Shown here in pieces: positions 1-12,300 of a DNA stretch of 64,000 nt (position 1 is its first letter; each line of letters opens with the position of its first letter). Under the pieces are notes generated by a model. It searched no databases, was not told the origin of the DNA, and was given only the letters and a program-made list of their open reading frames with translations. The DNA lies in NCBI GenBank assembly GCA_022376925.1, contig JAIOJX010000025.1:7967141-8031140 (forward strand). Direction: 5' to 3'. Source of the stretch: Tragulus kanchil. Taxonomy: Eukaryota > Chordata > Mammalia > Artiodactyla > Tragulidae. Made by a program: the position numbers and the translations under genes.

Positions 1-75
1 TATTCCTTGGATGTAGAATTATGTAAATTTCTATATTCAAGACTGACCAAAAGTGTCACTTCTTTATTTAAACAG

Positions 76-302
76 AAAGTAGTAGTGCCGGAACTTGGAC
101 ACTCAATGTATTGTGGAAAATGTGTGGGATTGATGTCCACATGGATCCTAACATTGGGAAAAGACTCAATGCTCTGGGCAACACCCTTACCACCCTGACA
201 GGAGAGGAGGACATAGACGACATTGCCGATCTAAATTCAGTAAACATAGCTGACTTATCAGATGAGGATGAAGTTGACACCATGTCTCCCACTATCCATA
301 CT
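76..302 (+). CDS. BLTP1: BLTP1 exon w1, copy 1
   Basis: The acceptor is tttaaacag and the donor is act|gtaagt. The exon has 227 nt: two leftover bases, then 75 codons starting SSSAGTWTLNVLWKM and ending MSPTIHT in phase 0. It holds an acidic stretch (GEEDIDDIADL, then DLSDEDEVD). Its length is not a multiple of three, so using both copies would break the frame. Confidence 0.93.
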
Positions 303-3300
303 GTAAGTAAACTCACTGTTAGACTTATTCAGGACTGACTTTTACTCAGAGAAAGGGATATTATTCAATCATTGTTTATTTATTATAGTGGCTAAATGTG
401 AACGGAGGAAGAAAGTGGTGGTTCTTTGTCATTTATATAATACTATTTTTTAATCTCATAATATTGTCTTTTAATTGAATATTTTGTTTCATAATGATTG
501 TCAACCAACTTGTGCCTTAACCTACAGATAACACATTAACAATAAAAACAAAGTGCCAAAAAAAAAAAAAAGCTAAGTGGAAGCAAATCTGTAGAACTAG
601 AAAGTAGATTTGTGGTTATCTAGGGCTGGGAGAGTTTAGGGGGTTAGGAGAGGGGATAGAAAGAGACTGCTAATATATAAGGTTTTATTTGGGAGATGAA
701 AATGATAATGGCCACATAGTTTTATGAATATACTAAACACAGCCAAAATTTAAATAGAGTTATGTCCCCCCCAGCTTCACTTTTCCTAATGCTGACCTCT
801 AACGGGGAAACTGCCAGCTTTCAAAGAGAGGGACCTTTCTTTTCTCAAGTTCAGGGAAGATCTTAGTTTTCCAATTTTGATCCTTTCATAGGCTGATTCT
901 CTAATTAATTCTAATTAATGAGGCTAATGAGAGAGGGCCATCTCAACTCCTGCTATAGGTGTGGGAAGGTAGATGAGCTAAGGGACTTGGGGAGGAGGGG
1001 ATTCCTAGGTCCTGTGGGGAAAGTAGAGTGCTGCAGGGGGAAAACAATAGTTATACACTAGGCTGTAGGCAAATCAGCCCCTTAGTGTACAGAGCTAACT
1101 GGGAGAGACATTAATCATTATCCAGGGCTGTCATCCATTTTATTCCTTGGATGTAGAATTATGTAAATTTCTATATTCAAGACTGACCAAAAGTGTCACT
1201 TCTTTATTTAAACAGAAAGTAGTAGTGCCGGAACTTGGACACTCAATGTATTGTGGAAAATGTGTGGGATTGATGTCCACATGGATCCTAACATTGGGAA
1301 AAGACTCAATGCTCTGGGCAACACCCTTACCACCCTGACAGGAGAGGAGGACATAGACGACATTGCCGATCTAAATTCAGTAAACATAGCTGACTTATCA
1401 GATGAGGATGAAGTTGACACCATGTCTCCCACTATCCATACTGTAAGTAAACTCACTGTTAGACTTATTCAGGACTGACTTTTACTCAGAGAAAGGGATA
1501 TTATTCAATCATTGTTTATTTATTATAGTGGCTAAATGTGAACGGAGGAAGAAAGTGGTGGTTCTTTGTCATTTATATAATACTATTTTTTAATCTCATA
1601 ATATTGTCTTTTAATTGAATATTTTGTTTCATAATGATTGTCAACCAACTTGTGCCTTAACCTACAGATAACACATTAACAATAAAAACAAAGTGCCAAA
1701 AAAAAAAAAAAGCTAAGTGGAAGCAAATCTGTAGAACTAGAAAGTAGATTTGTGGTTATCTAGGACTGGGAGAGTTTAGGGGGTTAGGAGAGGGGATAGA
1801 AAGAGACTGCTAATATATAAGGTTTTATTTGGGAGATGAAAATGATAATGGCCACATAGTTTTATGAATATACTAAACACACTGCACTATACATTTTAAA
1901 TGAGTGAGTTTTATGGCATGTGAATTATATCTCAATGATAACGTTAAAAATGAAAGTTGAAAGAAAAGTGCACACACAAAATATACATTTAAAAATTGTA
2001 TTTCTATACTGTACATATTCTGTCATATCAGGTTATTTGATCAGTTATGAAACTTACTTATTAGTTAAAAAGAAAGTCTCTTTCTGCTATATCATGAAAT
2101 AGTTTTTGTTCTTGGAAAGAAAATTATATTGAAAAAATTAACGTTACTCTTTATCATTTAGAGTTCAGATGGAAGTGCAGTAAGTGGAGATGGCCATAAA
2201 CTCACCTTTGGGCAATGACTTGTAAATCACCTACTAGGCCTCAGGCCCCCACATCAGCGCTATTCTATTCCTGCAGAGTATCTGTGTGACCCACAGATGT
2301 GGGCTTCCCCTCAGTCTAGCCAATCCCATATGAAAGCATGCAGAGCTCACTCATGGGGAAACGTAGGTAGCAACTAAATAGATTCCTCGTGAAAATGAAG
2401 GGGTTTGAATCACTGGAGAATTCCAATCATCTTACTTAACATAAATGGCTTTGATTCTTGCATGCTTCCTTTGATTTAAGGTGTTATTTCTGTGATGGAT
2501 AGATTTGCTTTGTGACCTGAGGCTGTTACTGACAGAGATGCTTTTGATTTTTCAGGAAGCTATAGATTATCGAAGACAAGGAGCATCTGGTAGCCAGCCT
2601 GGAGAACTTAGAGGAAGAAAAATGATGAAGCGTATAGTGGATATCAGAGAACTGAATGAACAGGCCAAAGTAATAGATGATCTTAAGTATGTATAATGCT
2701 TTTAAATTTAGTATAGTGTTCCTTAATAATAGAATCATAGGATTTTAAATGTGAAGGGAACTAGATGGGGCTAGTACAACCCTTTTAAGTTAATAAATGA
2801 GATCATCAGGGTCCAGAGAAGTTTATGGTGATTTGTCTGAGATGACACATTCATTAATGAGACAGTTGGAAATGTTAGTTTAGTGCTCATCACAACTCCC
2901 CATTTCTGAGCAGTTTGTAACTGACCTTATGTCACATATGTGCAGCTCTCCATGTCTGTATACATGTATCTTTACATTTTAAATTCTGCAAAAAGTTTTA
3001 TGGCATGTGAATTATATCTCAATGATAACGTTAAAAATGAAAGTTGAAAGAAAAGTGCACACACAAAATATACATTTAAAAATTGTATTTCTATACTGTA
3101 CATATTCTGTCATATCAGGTTATTTGATCAGTTATGAAACTTACTTATTAGTTAAAAAGAAAGTCTCTTTCTGCTATATCATGAAATAGTTTTTGTTCTT
3201 GGAAAGAAAATTATATTGAAAAAATTAACGTTACTCTTTATCATTTAGAGTTCAGATGGAAGTGCAGTAAGTGGAGATGGCCATAAACTCACCTTTGGGC

Positions 3301-6300
3301 AACGACTTGTAAATCACCTACTAGGCCTCAGGCCCCCACATCAGCGCTATTCTATTCCTGCAGAGTATCTGTGTGACCCACAGATGTGGGCTTCCCCTCA
3401 GTCTAGCCAATCCCATATGAAAGCATGCAGAGCTCACTCATGGGGAAACGTAGGTAGCAACTAAATAGATTCCTCGTGAAAATGAAGGGGTTTGAATCAC
3501 TGGAGAATTCCAATCATCTTACTTAACATAAATGGCTTTGATTCTTGCATGCTTCCTTTGATTTAAGGTGTTATTTCTGTGATGGATAGATTTGCTTTGT
3601 GACCTGAGGCTGTTACTGACAGAGATGCTTTTGATTTTTCAGGAAGCTATAGATTATCGAAGACAAGGAGCATCTGGTAGCCAGCCTGGAGAACTTAGAG
3701 GAAGAAAAATTATGAAGCGTATAGTGGATATCAGAGAACTGAATGAACAGGCCAAAGTAATAGATGATCTTAAGTATGTATAATGCTTTTAAATTTAGTA
3801 TAGTGTTCCTTAATAATAGAATCATAGGATTTTAAATGTGAAGGGAACTAGATGGGGCTAGTACAACCCTTTTAAGTTAATAAATGAGATCATCAGGGTC
3901 CAGAGAAGTTTATGGTGATTTGTCTGAGATGACACATTCATTAATGAGACAGTTGGAAATGTTAGTTTAGTGCTCATCACAACTCCCCATTTCTGAGCAG
4001 TTTGTAACTGACCTTATGTCACATATGTGCAGCTCTCCATGTCTGTATACATGTATCTTTACATATGTTTATAAATATATGTGTGAGTGTTTTGCTGGCA
4101 ATATTTTTGGAATACAAATGTTTGAAGAGAGGAAGCAAGTTCAGAATTTATTAAATGCTTACTGTGAATCTGATATGTTATCTCAATTTAATCCTCACAT
4201 TTCTGAGAGATGCAGTAAAAGGTATTCCCTAAAAACTTGTCTGTAAAATCAGTTATGATACAATGATTCACATTTACCTATTGACTTACGTTATAGTTGG
4301 AGTTTTGTAATCAGGGAAAAAAATGACTTGTAGCAAAATATACTTCCTCTTCTAAACTCTTACCTGAGGCTTAAATTATATGTAGAATTTTATATACAGA
4401 TATTCTTCTTTTGAATGATTCCCTAGCTTTCATGAGATTATCAAAGAGACTCTTGCTGTAGAGACAAATAAGAACCATTCCCTAAAACATTAGAGACAGT
4501 TTCTCTTTTTTTGTTTCACAGTTTGCCGGGTATAGGTAGTAATGTTATGGAGGATTTGGGCCTGTGCATACATAATCTTTGATATTCTGGTAATTTAAAG
4601 AATTAAAAAGGAGCAAGTAAAACTCTTAACTTTATTACCTCTTTACACTAACTGCAGTGTTTTGCTTCCAGAAAATTAGGTGCAAGTGAAGGAACTATAA
4701 ACCAGGAAATTCAACGATACCAACAATTAGAGTCTGTTGCTGTGAATGATATTAGAAGAGATGTTCGTAAAAAGTTACGGAGGTCCAGTATGCGAGTGAG
4801 TAAACACTTAAGGAGAATTTTATTAAAGTAGATTATTTTTTTTAAATTTTACTTTATGAGAGTTTATGATGATACTTATGTTGTTCTCTTTCCTCTTGCA
4901 TTGCTGGTGATAATACTTGATTTTTATATCTGCTGTCTACTATATATTAGCATAGTACATAGAGTAGTGTGTAGTAATAGTACACACTATTTACAGCACT
5001 TCACATTTTAACAACCCATTAAATCTTTATAACAGCCCTGTGTGGTAGCTTGTATCATTGAAGATTTACCCCCTTTTAGACCACTCAGCCATCCTGACAG
5101 AAGATTTACCCCCTTTTAAAGATGAGGAGACTGAGGCACAGAGAGATCAAGTAAATTCACCAAGATTATACAGCAGTAATCCCAGTGGAGCCAAGATTCA
5201 AACCCAGACAGTGTGATTCTACAGGCTATGCCCTTAGCCACTGTGTTTTGTTTGCCTTTCATAATGTCACACTCTTTTTTTTTGTCTCTCATTCAAATGT
5301 AAACTCTTTAAAATGTCCATTTTATCTCATCACATTATCCACAGCTGACTTTACTCTTAGCCACTACATACTCAGCACTTTATTCTTACCTTTGTTATTT
5401 GCATGTTTGGTTGCCCTTACTAGAGTCTTGAGTCTCTTATTGAGCAGTTATTTATCTTTTACCCTACTGTCTACCACAGTCTGGCATTTAGTCCAATTGC
5501 TAAACAACTGAAATAAATACATAGATATACTATAAAAATAGAAAAGTAGAAAATACTTCTAAAACTTATTCAAATAGAGGTAGATTGCTTTGGGTCAAGA
5601 CGATCTTGTTAGTAGAAAAAGTCAGTAGAACCTTCCATTTTTCTAAACCAGAATAAGGTTTTGGGTATCACCCCAGTACATAAGAACTGGTGTTAAATCA
5701 GAGCTGCTGAGCTTAGGGAAGTTGGAGGGAAGGCTGCAGGGACCCTGCATTCATTGACTTGAGCCATCTTTCCTTGGTTGCTGCTAGAATCCCAGACAAC
5801 CTCATTTGAATACTGTTCTAAATTATTTAAATTAGGAATAAAAAATGCAGCTTATTATTCATCACTGACTTCTGATGGCACTAAATGGATAGTGATGATC
5901 TGTAATACATAACCTTAAAATTTTTGCCACTATGTACTTCACAGTCATGCAACATAATGAAAATATTACTTGCATTTTATTTACAAGTTAGTTTATAGCT
6001 GGGAGGTAACTGTAAAAAGTTAAACTAAGTACAGAGAATTAGGAAAATTTTTGCAACTGTATCTGTATTCGTAATATTTGTCAAATTTGTCAATTGCTTT
6101 TTAATTCCACTCAGTTTTCTTTTAATCCTCTTGCTTTCTGTCTCCATTGTATTAGACTCTTTAATATGTAGTCTCTCTAAACTACAGATTTGAAGAAGAA
6201 GCATTTTGAGACAAAGAAGGTGTTTCAATTCGCCCCTTCCTTTCCTTTTCTGTAATAACAAGTTCTGTGGGGCAACTGGTACTTGAAATGATCAGTGTCG

Positions 6301-9300
6301 CTATCTCCTCCCTTCTCTCACCTTTCTCCCAAAATCTTTCAATTCACATTTTCTTTTCTTATTGTTTTCTTTTTCCCCCTTATTTCTGTACCTCTCACTA
6401 CTCCTCCCAATCTTTTCTCTCTTATTTTCCTTGCAAGAGGAACTCACATCAGTACTAAAGAATATCTGATTCCTGCTGCACTTTGATCCATCTCTTTTGT
6501 TAAGTGATGTCTAGTCACAATTTAAGATTACTTATTAGAGACCTGAAGGAGACGGACTAACTTGTTTACTAGTAGAACATTTTATCTGAAGTCAGATATT
6601 ATATGACAATAGACAACTGCCTAAAGTCACTCTTTTTCTCTCCTCTCTCATTAGGCTGCTTCCCTAAAAGATAAGTGGGGTTTGGGTTACAAACCAAGTT
6701 ACAACCGATCAAAAAGTATTTCGGCTTCTGGAAGACCACCTCTTAAGCGAATGGAAAGGGCAAGGTAATATATTTCAATCAATGAAACAAGTAGTAAAAT
6801 TGCTGAATCTTGCCAAGTTCACTACTCATCTATTGTGTTCTAATTGGGCAAATTGCAAACTTAAGGTAGCAAATGGATACTGTTAATATAAGAAGTTTGA
6901 GGAATTTCATATCATTTATAATATACTTTCATATTACAGAAGTCATTGTGTACTTTTTAGTAATGAAGTACATTGCCATATAGACAAGTTTATATGTAAA
7001 CTTATAGACCATCCAAAGAAATGAGTATTTTCATAATAGTAGCAGCAGCTTTAAATTTACCATTTTAGAAAAAGTGTGATTACACACATGTAACATATGG
7101 AAAATGTAAATTTTATATATTATTAAATAAAAATATAGTTTCACTAGTAAATGAACACTGTAGGGACTTTCCTCAGTGGTTAAGCCTTTGCCTTCCAATG
7201 CAGGGGGTCCAGGTTCGATCCCTTGTCAGTCTCCATTGTATTAGACTCTTTAATATGTAGTCTCTCTAAACTACAGATTTGAAGAAGAAGCATTTTGAGA
7301 CAAAGAAGGTGTTTCAATTCGCCCCTTCCTTTCCTTTTCTGTAATAACAAGTTCTGTGGGGCAACTGGTACTTGAAATGATCAGTGTCGCTATCTCCTCC
7401 CTTCTCTCACCTTTCTCCCAAAATCTTTCAATTCACATTTTCTTTTCTTATTGTTTTCTTTTTCCCCCTTATTTCTGTACCTCTCACTACTCCTCCCAAT
7501 CTTTTCTCTCTTATTTTCCTTGCAAGAGGAACTCACATCAGTACTAAAGAATATCTGATTCCTGCTGCACTTTGATCCATCTCTTTTGTTAAGTGATGTC
7601 TAGTCACAATTTAAGATTACTTATTAGAGACCTGAAGGAGACGGACTAACTTGTTTACTAGTAGAACATTTTATCTGAAGTCAGATATTATATGACAATA
7701 GACAACTGCCTAAAGTCACTCTTTTTCTCTCCTCTCTCATTAGGCTGCTTCCCTAAAAGATAAGTGGGGTTTGGGTTACAAACCAAGTTACAACCGATCA
7801 AAAAGTATTTCGGCTTCTGGAAGACCACCTCTTAAGCGAATGGAAAGGGCAAGGTAATATATTTCAATCAATGAAACAAGTAGTAAAATTGCTGAATCTT
7901 GCCAAGTTCACTACTCATCTATTGTGTTCTAATTGGGCAAATTGCAAACTTAAGGTAGCAAATGGATACTGTTAATATAAGAAGTTTGAGGAATTTCATA
8001 TCATTTATAATATACTTTCATATTACAGAAGTCATTGTGTACTTTTTAGTAATGAAGTACATTGCCATATAGACAAGTTTATATGTAAACTTATAGACCA
8101 TCCAAAGAAATGAGTATTTTCATAATAGTAGCAGCAGCTTTAAATTTACCATTTTAGAAAAAGTGTGATTACACACATGTAACATATGGAAAATGTAAAT
8201 TTTATATATTATTAAATAAAAATATAGTTTCACTAGTAAATGAACACTGTAGGGACTTTCCTCAGTGGTTAAGCCTTTGCCTTCCAATGCAGGGGGTCCA
8301 GGTTCGATCCCTTGTCAGGGAACTAAGATCCCACATGCCTCATAGCCAAAAGAACAAAACCTAAAACAACAGAAATAGTATTGTAACAAATCCAATAAAG
8401 ATTTTACTCCATGTCCAAAAATAAAAAACAAATCTATAAAAAATATTAAGAGTCCAAGGATTTTTTTGATCAAGAATATTAACGGTTAATAACTTGATAT
8501 TATACTTATAGTTCTCGAGTAGGAGAAACTGAGGAGCTTCCGGAAATCCGTGTGGATGCAGCATCTCCTGGACCCAGAGTCACCTTCAATATCCAAGATA
8601 CAGTAAGAGAGATACTATTTGTTAGAGATACACAGTGCTAAATAAGTTTTAGTAATAACAAAATTATATGAGTTTTGCCATTTAGAAATACTAATTCCTA
8701 CTTACAGTGAAAGCATTATAGATTATGATAGTTAAGGTATCTGTACTTTACCAAACTGGGCACTGCCTGAACACAGCCATATTGCTGGTGTTCGTGTTTT
8801 GCATGTAGAATACAGCCTCTGTACTGCTTGCTCATAGAAACATTTTGTTGAATAATTTTACTTTCAAGTTCAGTCCCACATTAAACTTAAGTATTTTACA
8901 CAAACGTAAATATATATGTTTTTATTTAATGTATTTTTGTTTATGTTTAAACTCAGAATATATAGAGAAATTAAAAACTAGTAGTAAAAAAAAATCAACT
9001 TCAGTTTTATTCTAATTTTATAGCATGATAAAATTTATTTTAAAATGTTTGTTCTGTTATTTTGTTTACTTTTAAAATGTTGTGTTTTTTTTATTTCATG
9101 TTTTTTATAAATTTTCTTATTTTAATTAAGTTGAAAAAAACAGTATGGGGAAGTACACCACAATCCAGCTCTCCTGGGGAAGGGTATTTTCAGGTACTTT
9201 TTAAGAACAACATAAATTTTACTTTAATTAGCAACTCTGAAAATCTTCTTTCAAAATGCCTTTATCTCATTTCATACTAAACTCAGATCTGGAAAATATT

Positions 9301-12300
9301 GTACATAAAGGTTTAAGATTGATTGAATTCTTTTTCACCATGTATATTGCATAATTTCTCACATGAATATATTTTAGTTCTGTACTAATTTAATAGTAAT
9401 TATTTAATCTCCAAAATTAGACCAAATCAGTATGCCAAATTAATGAAATCATAAAGCAAAAACTGTTATACATTAGTTTTTTGCTAACCTGTACGTTAAT
9501 CTGTTTTTTCCTACATTCAAATATAAAATGAATCTTTTCTTTAAAAAAAAAAAAATGAGTTACCTAATTCAAACTAGAGTCAAACCTATCATAGGACAAC
9601 AGGTTAATCATTGAATGTTATTTATTGAGTCACTGATATAAAAAAGCATGTATAAAGGTAATCTATTAAAAGATTATATTCAGGGCTTTCCTGGTGGCCC
9701 AGTGGGTAGAGTCCGCCTTGCAGTGCAAGGGCAACCCTGGCCCGGGAAGATCCCACGTGCCCGCGGATTGGCTGGACTGGTGTATCCAATTACCAGCCAG
9801 CGCTCTGGAGCACATGTGCCCAGAGCCGGTGCTCTGCAATGAGAGAGGCCACTGCAGTGGGAAGCCCACATAGGCCAAAAGAATAAAGATGTATGAAAAT
9901 AATATATAACTAACTAAGACCAAGCTCGTGGCATGAAGTTAAAAGAAAAAAAAATATGTTCAAAACTGTGGAAAATGTGCTACACAATCATTTGTAAGTT
10001 AAAACTTTTATAAGGCACGTATTTTCCCTAAATACACTTATAAGAGTAAAATTTAATGTTAAAATTGCATAGTAGGTGTGTAAATATTTCTCTAGAAATT
10101 TTCATTGTTGCATTTTAAAACAGGAACTTATTCCACATTTGTTTTGTTTTGCTTCCCCCACCTTTAAGATAATATATATTCCATAGTTTACATGGAATTT
10201 AGTCAAACTGAATTGTTTTAGAATTATTAGGTTGCAAGAGAGTAAGCTTGACAGACATGTTCTTTTTTCTAAACATGAACATGGAAAAAAATCATTTATA
10301 GTGAATTGAATGGATTGGCTCTATCAATTGATTCTTTTTACCTGTCCAACATTTTTTGAATCAGGAAAATTGACATGTAACATTATTTTCAAGTATACAG
10401 CATAATTACTTGATGTCTGTATATACTGTGAAATGACTGATTTATTCTTAAAGGCATTAATATTTGTTTGATTCAAGTCCTTCTTTTAAATCATGAATGC
10501 TGTTTGTAAAAATAGTATATAAAAATAATAAATTACAAAATAGATCATTATGGCATGGTTAAGTAGTGAATAAATACAAAACAAAGGGATATTTATCTAT
10601 ATAAACTGTTACTATAGCTTTTAAAAAAAATCAAAGATTTTCTGATGAAATCTGACTTATTTACTAAATGATGTTATGAAGGAAAGCTATGAAGAAAATC
10701 TAGGTTCTGCAAATGTTTAAAATTTTGATTATAAGATTTCACTATATGATTATAGTATCAATAAATTTACCTTGCACATTACACTTTTCAAAGACTTGTC
10801 ACATTCTCAAAGGATATGTAAGCAGCTCTCAGAACTTGAAATCAAAATTAGGACATTGAATTTTGAGGTTTTTGGTTTTTGGCCTACTTAAATGCACTGG
10901 CTTCCTGGTGTAATCATCAGGGAGTGACAACTGTATTTATACAAACTGTTCACTTTAAAATATAGAATTTTTACATTTGATTGATTTGATATGCTTAATT
11001 ATGTGACTATACATCTTTCTTGAGCCAACTAGGGCCTGTTTTTGAAAGGTGTATTCACAAAAAGTATTCTAGAAACACAAAGTATGCTCTGTAGTAACAC
11101 TTGCATGCTCTTCTATCACTAATTGCTGTCTTGCCCTTTAATTTAAAGTTGATTAAATTGTTTCTTTTGTCTCCATACCACAATTAATTATGCTTTAAAG
11201 AATTAGAGTATATGCAAATAAACATGATAATATGCTTATGTAAAGTCTCACTCTGAATTTTAGTGTGTCAGTGGTATGACTTTGTGGTTTTAAACTTCTT
11301 TCTTCCTTCCTTGGTATGCCATTTCATCTGTTCACAGAGCTGACTTTTCAGTTCAGAGTGAGGAAATCCAATTTTGAGGGAAATTTTAAGTGCTTACACA
11401 TGTATTTTTTCTTTTTTAACTTGAAAAGAGGTTTGTAATATGAACCTTATTCATGTTTTCTCTTTACATTCAGTTTCCAGAGGAGACAGAACTGGACCTC
11501 TTGTCAGTAACTATTGAAGGTCCATCCCATTACTCATCGAATAGTGAAGGATCATACTCCGTGTTCAGTTCTCCCAAAACTCCAGGAGGCTTTGCACCAG
11601 GCATTTCTTTCCAGTCTGAAGAGGGCCGACGGGATGACAGTTTGTCTTCTACCAGTGAAGATTCCGAGAAGGATGAAAAGGATGATGACCACAGGGAAGA
11701 TTTTCCCCAAAATATATTAATTTCTATATAAAAAACTTTTAAAAGTTACTATAGCTTTTAAAAAATCAAAGATTTTCTGATGAAATCTGACTTATTTACT
11801 AAATGATGTTATGAAGGAAAGCTATGAAGAAAATCTAGGTTCTGCAAATGTTTAAAATTTTGATTATAAGATTTCACTATATGATTATAGTATCAATAAA
11901 TTTACCTTGCACATTACACTTTTCAAAGACTTGTCACATTCTCAAAGGATATGTAAGCAGCTCTCAGAACTTGAAATCAAAATTAGGACATTGAATTTTG
12001 AGGTTTTTGGTTTTTGGCCTACTTAAATGCACTGGCTTCCTGGTGTAATCATCAGGGAGTGACAACTGTATTTATACAAACTGTTCACTTTAAAATATAG
12101 AATTTTTACATTTGATTGATTTGATATGCTTAATTATGTGACTATACATCTTTCTTGAGCCAACTAGGGCCTGTTTTTGAAAGGTGTATTCACAAAAAGT
12201 ATTCTAGAAACACAAAGTATGCTCTGTAGTAACACTTGCATGCTCTTCTATCACTAATTGCTGTCTTGCCCTTTAATTTAAAGTTGATTAAATTGTTTCT

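Larger units (their letters stand above)
1..1881. repeat. Tandem duplication D1 (period 1140 bp, exon w1)
   Basis: Bases 1-741 match 1141-1881 with one difference (G 625, A 1765). Copy 1 ends at 741 and 742-1140 should be a copy of sequence lying before the window. It contains w1 and the 3' end of an L1. Confidence 0.93.
1907..4064. repeat. Tandem duplication D2 (period 1087 bp, exons w2 and w3)
   Basis: 1907-2977 matches 2994-4064 with two substitutions (2216/3303, which makes a stop in copy 1, and 2624/3711, Met/Ile). A 16-bp filler separates them; with the preceding bases it resembles the L1 tail at 1891-1906 but is altered. Confidence 0.93.
6140..8318. repeat. Tandem duplication D3 (period 1089 bp, exon w5)
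   Basis: 6140-7229 equals 7229-8318, a direct head-to-tail junction sharing one base. The right breakpoint falls inside a CHR-like SINE. Confidence 0.94.

Noticed and set aside
742..1140. Unique-looking 399-bp block between the two w1 copies, considered as an insertion
   Set aside because: With a strict 1140-bp tandem repeat this block is simply the left part of copy 2, whose partner lies before the window. It needs no separate explanation.
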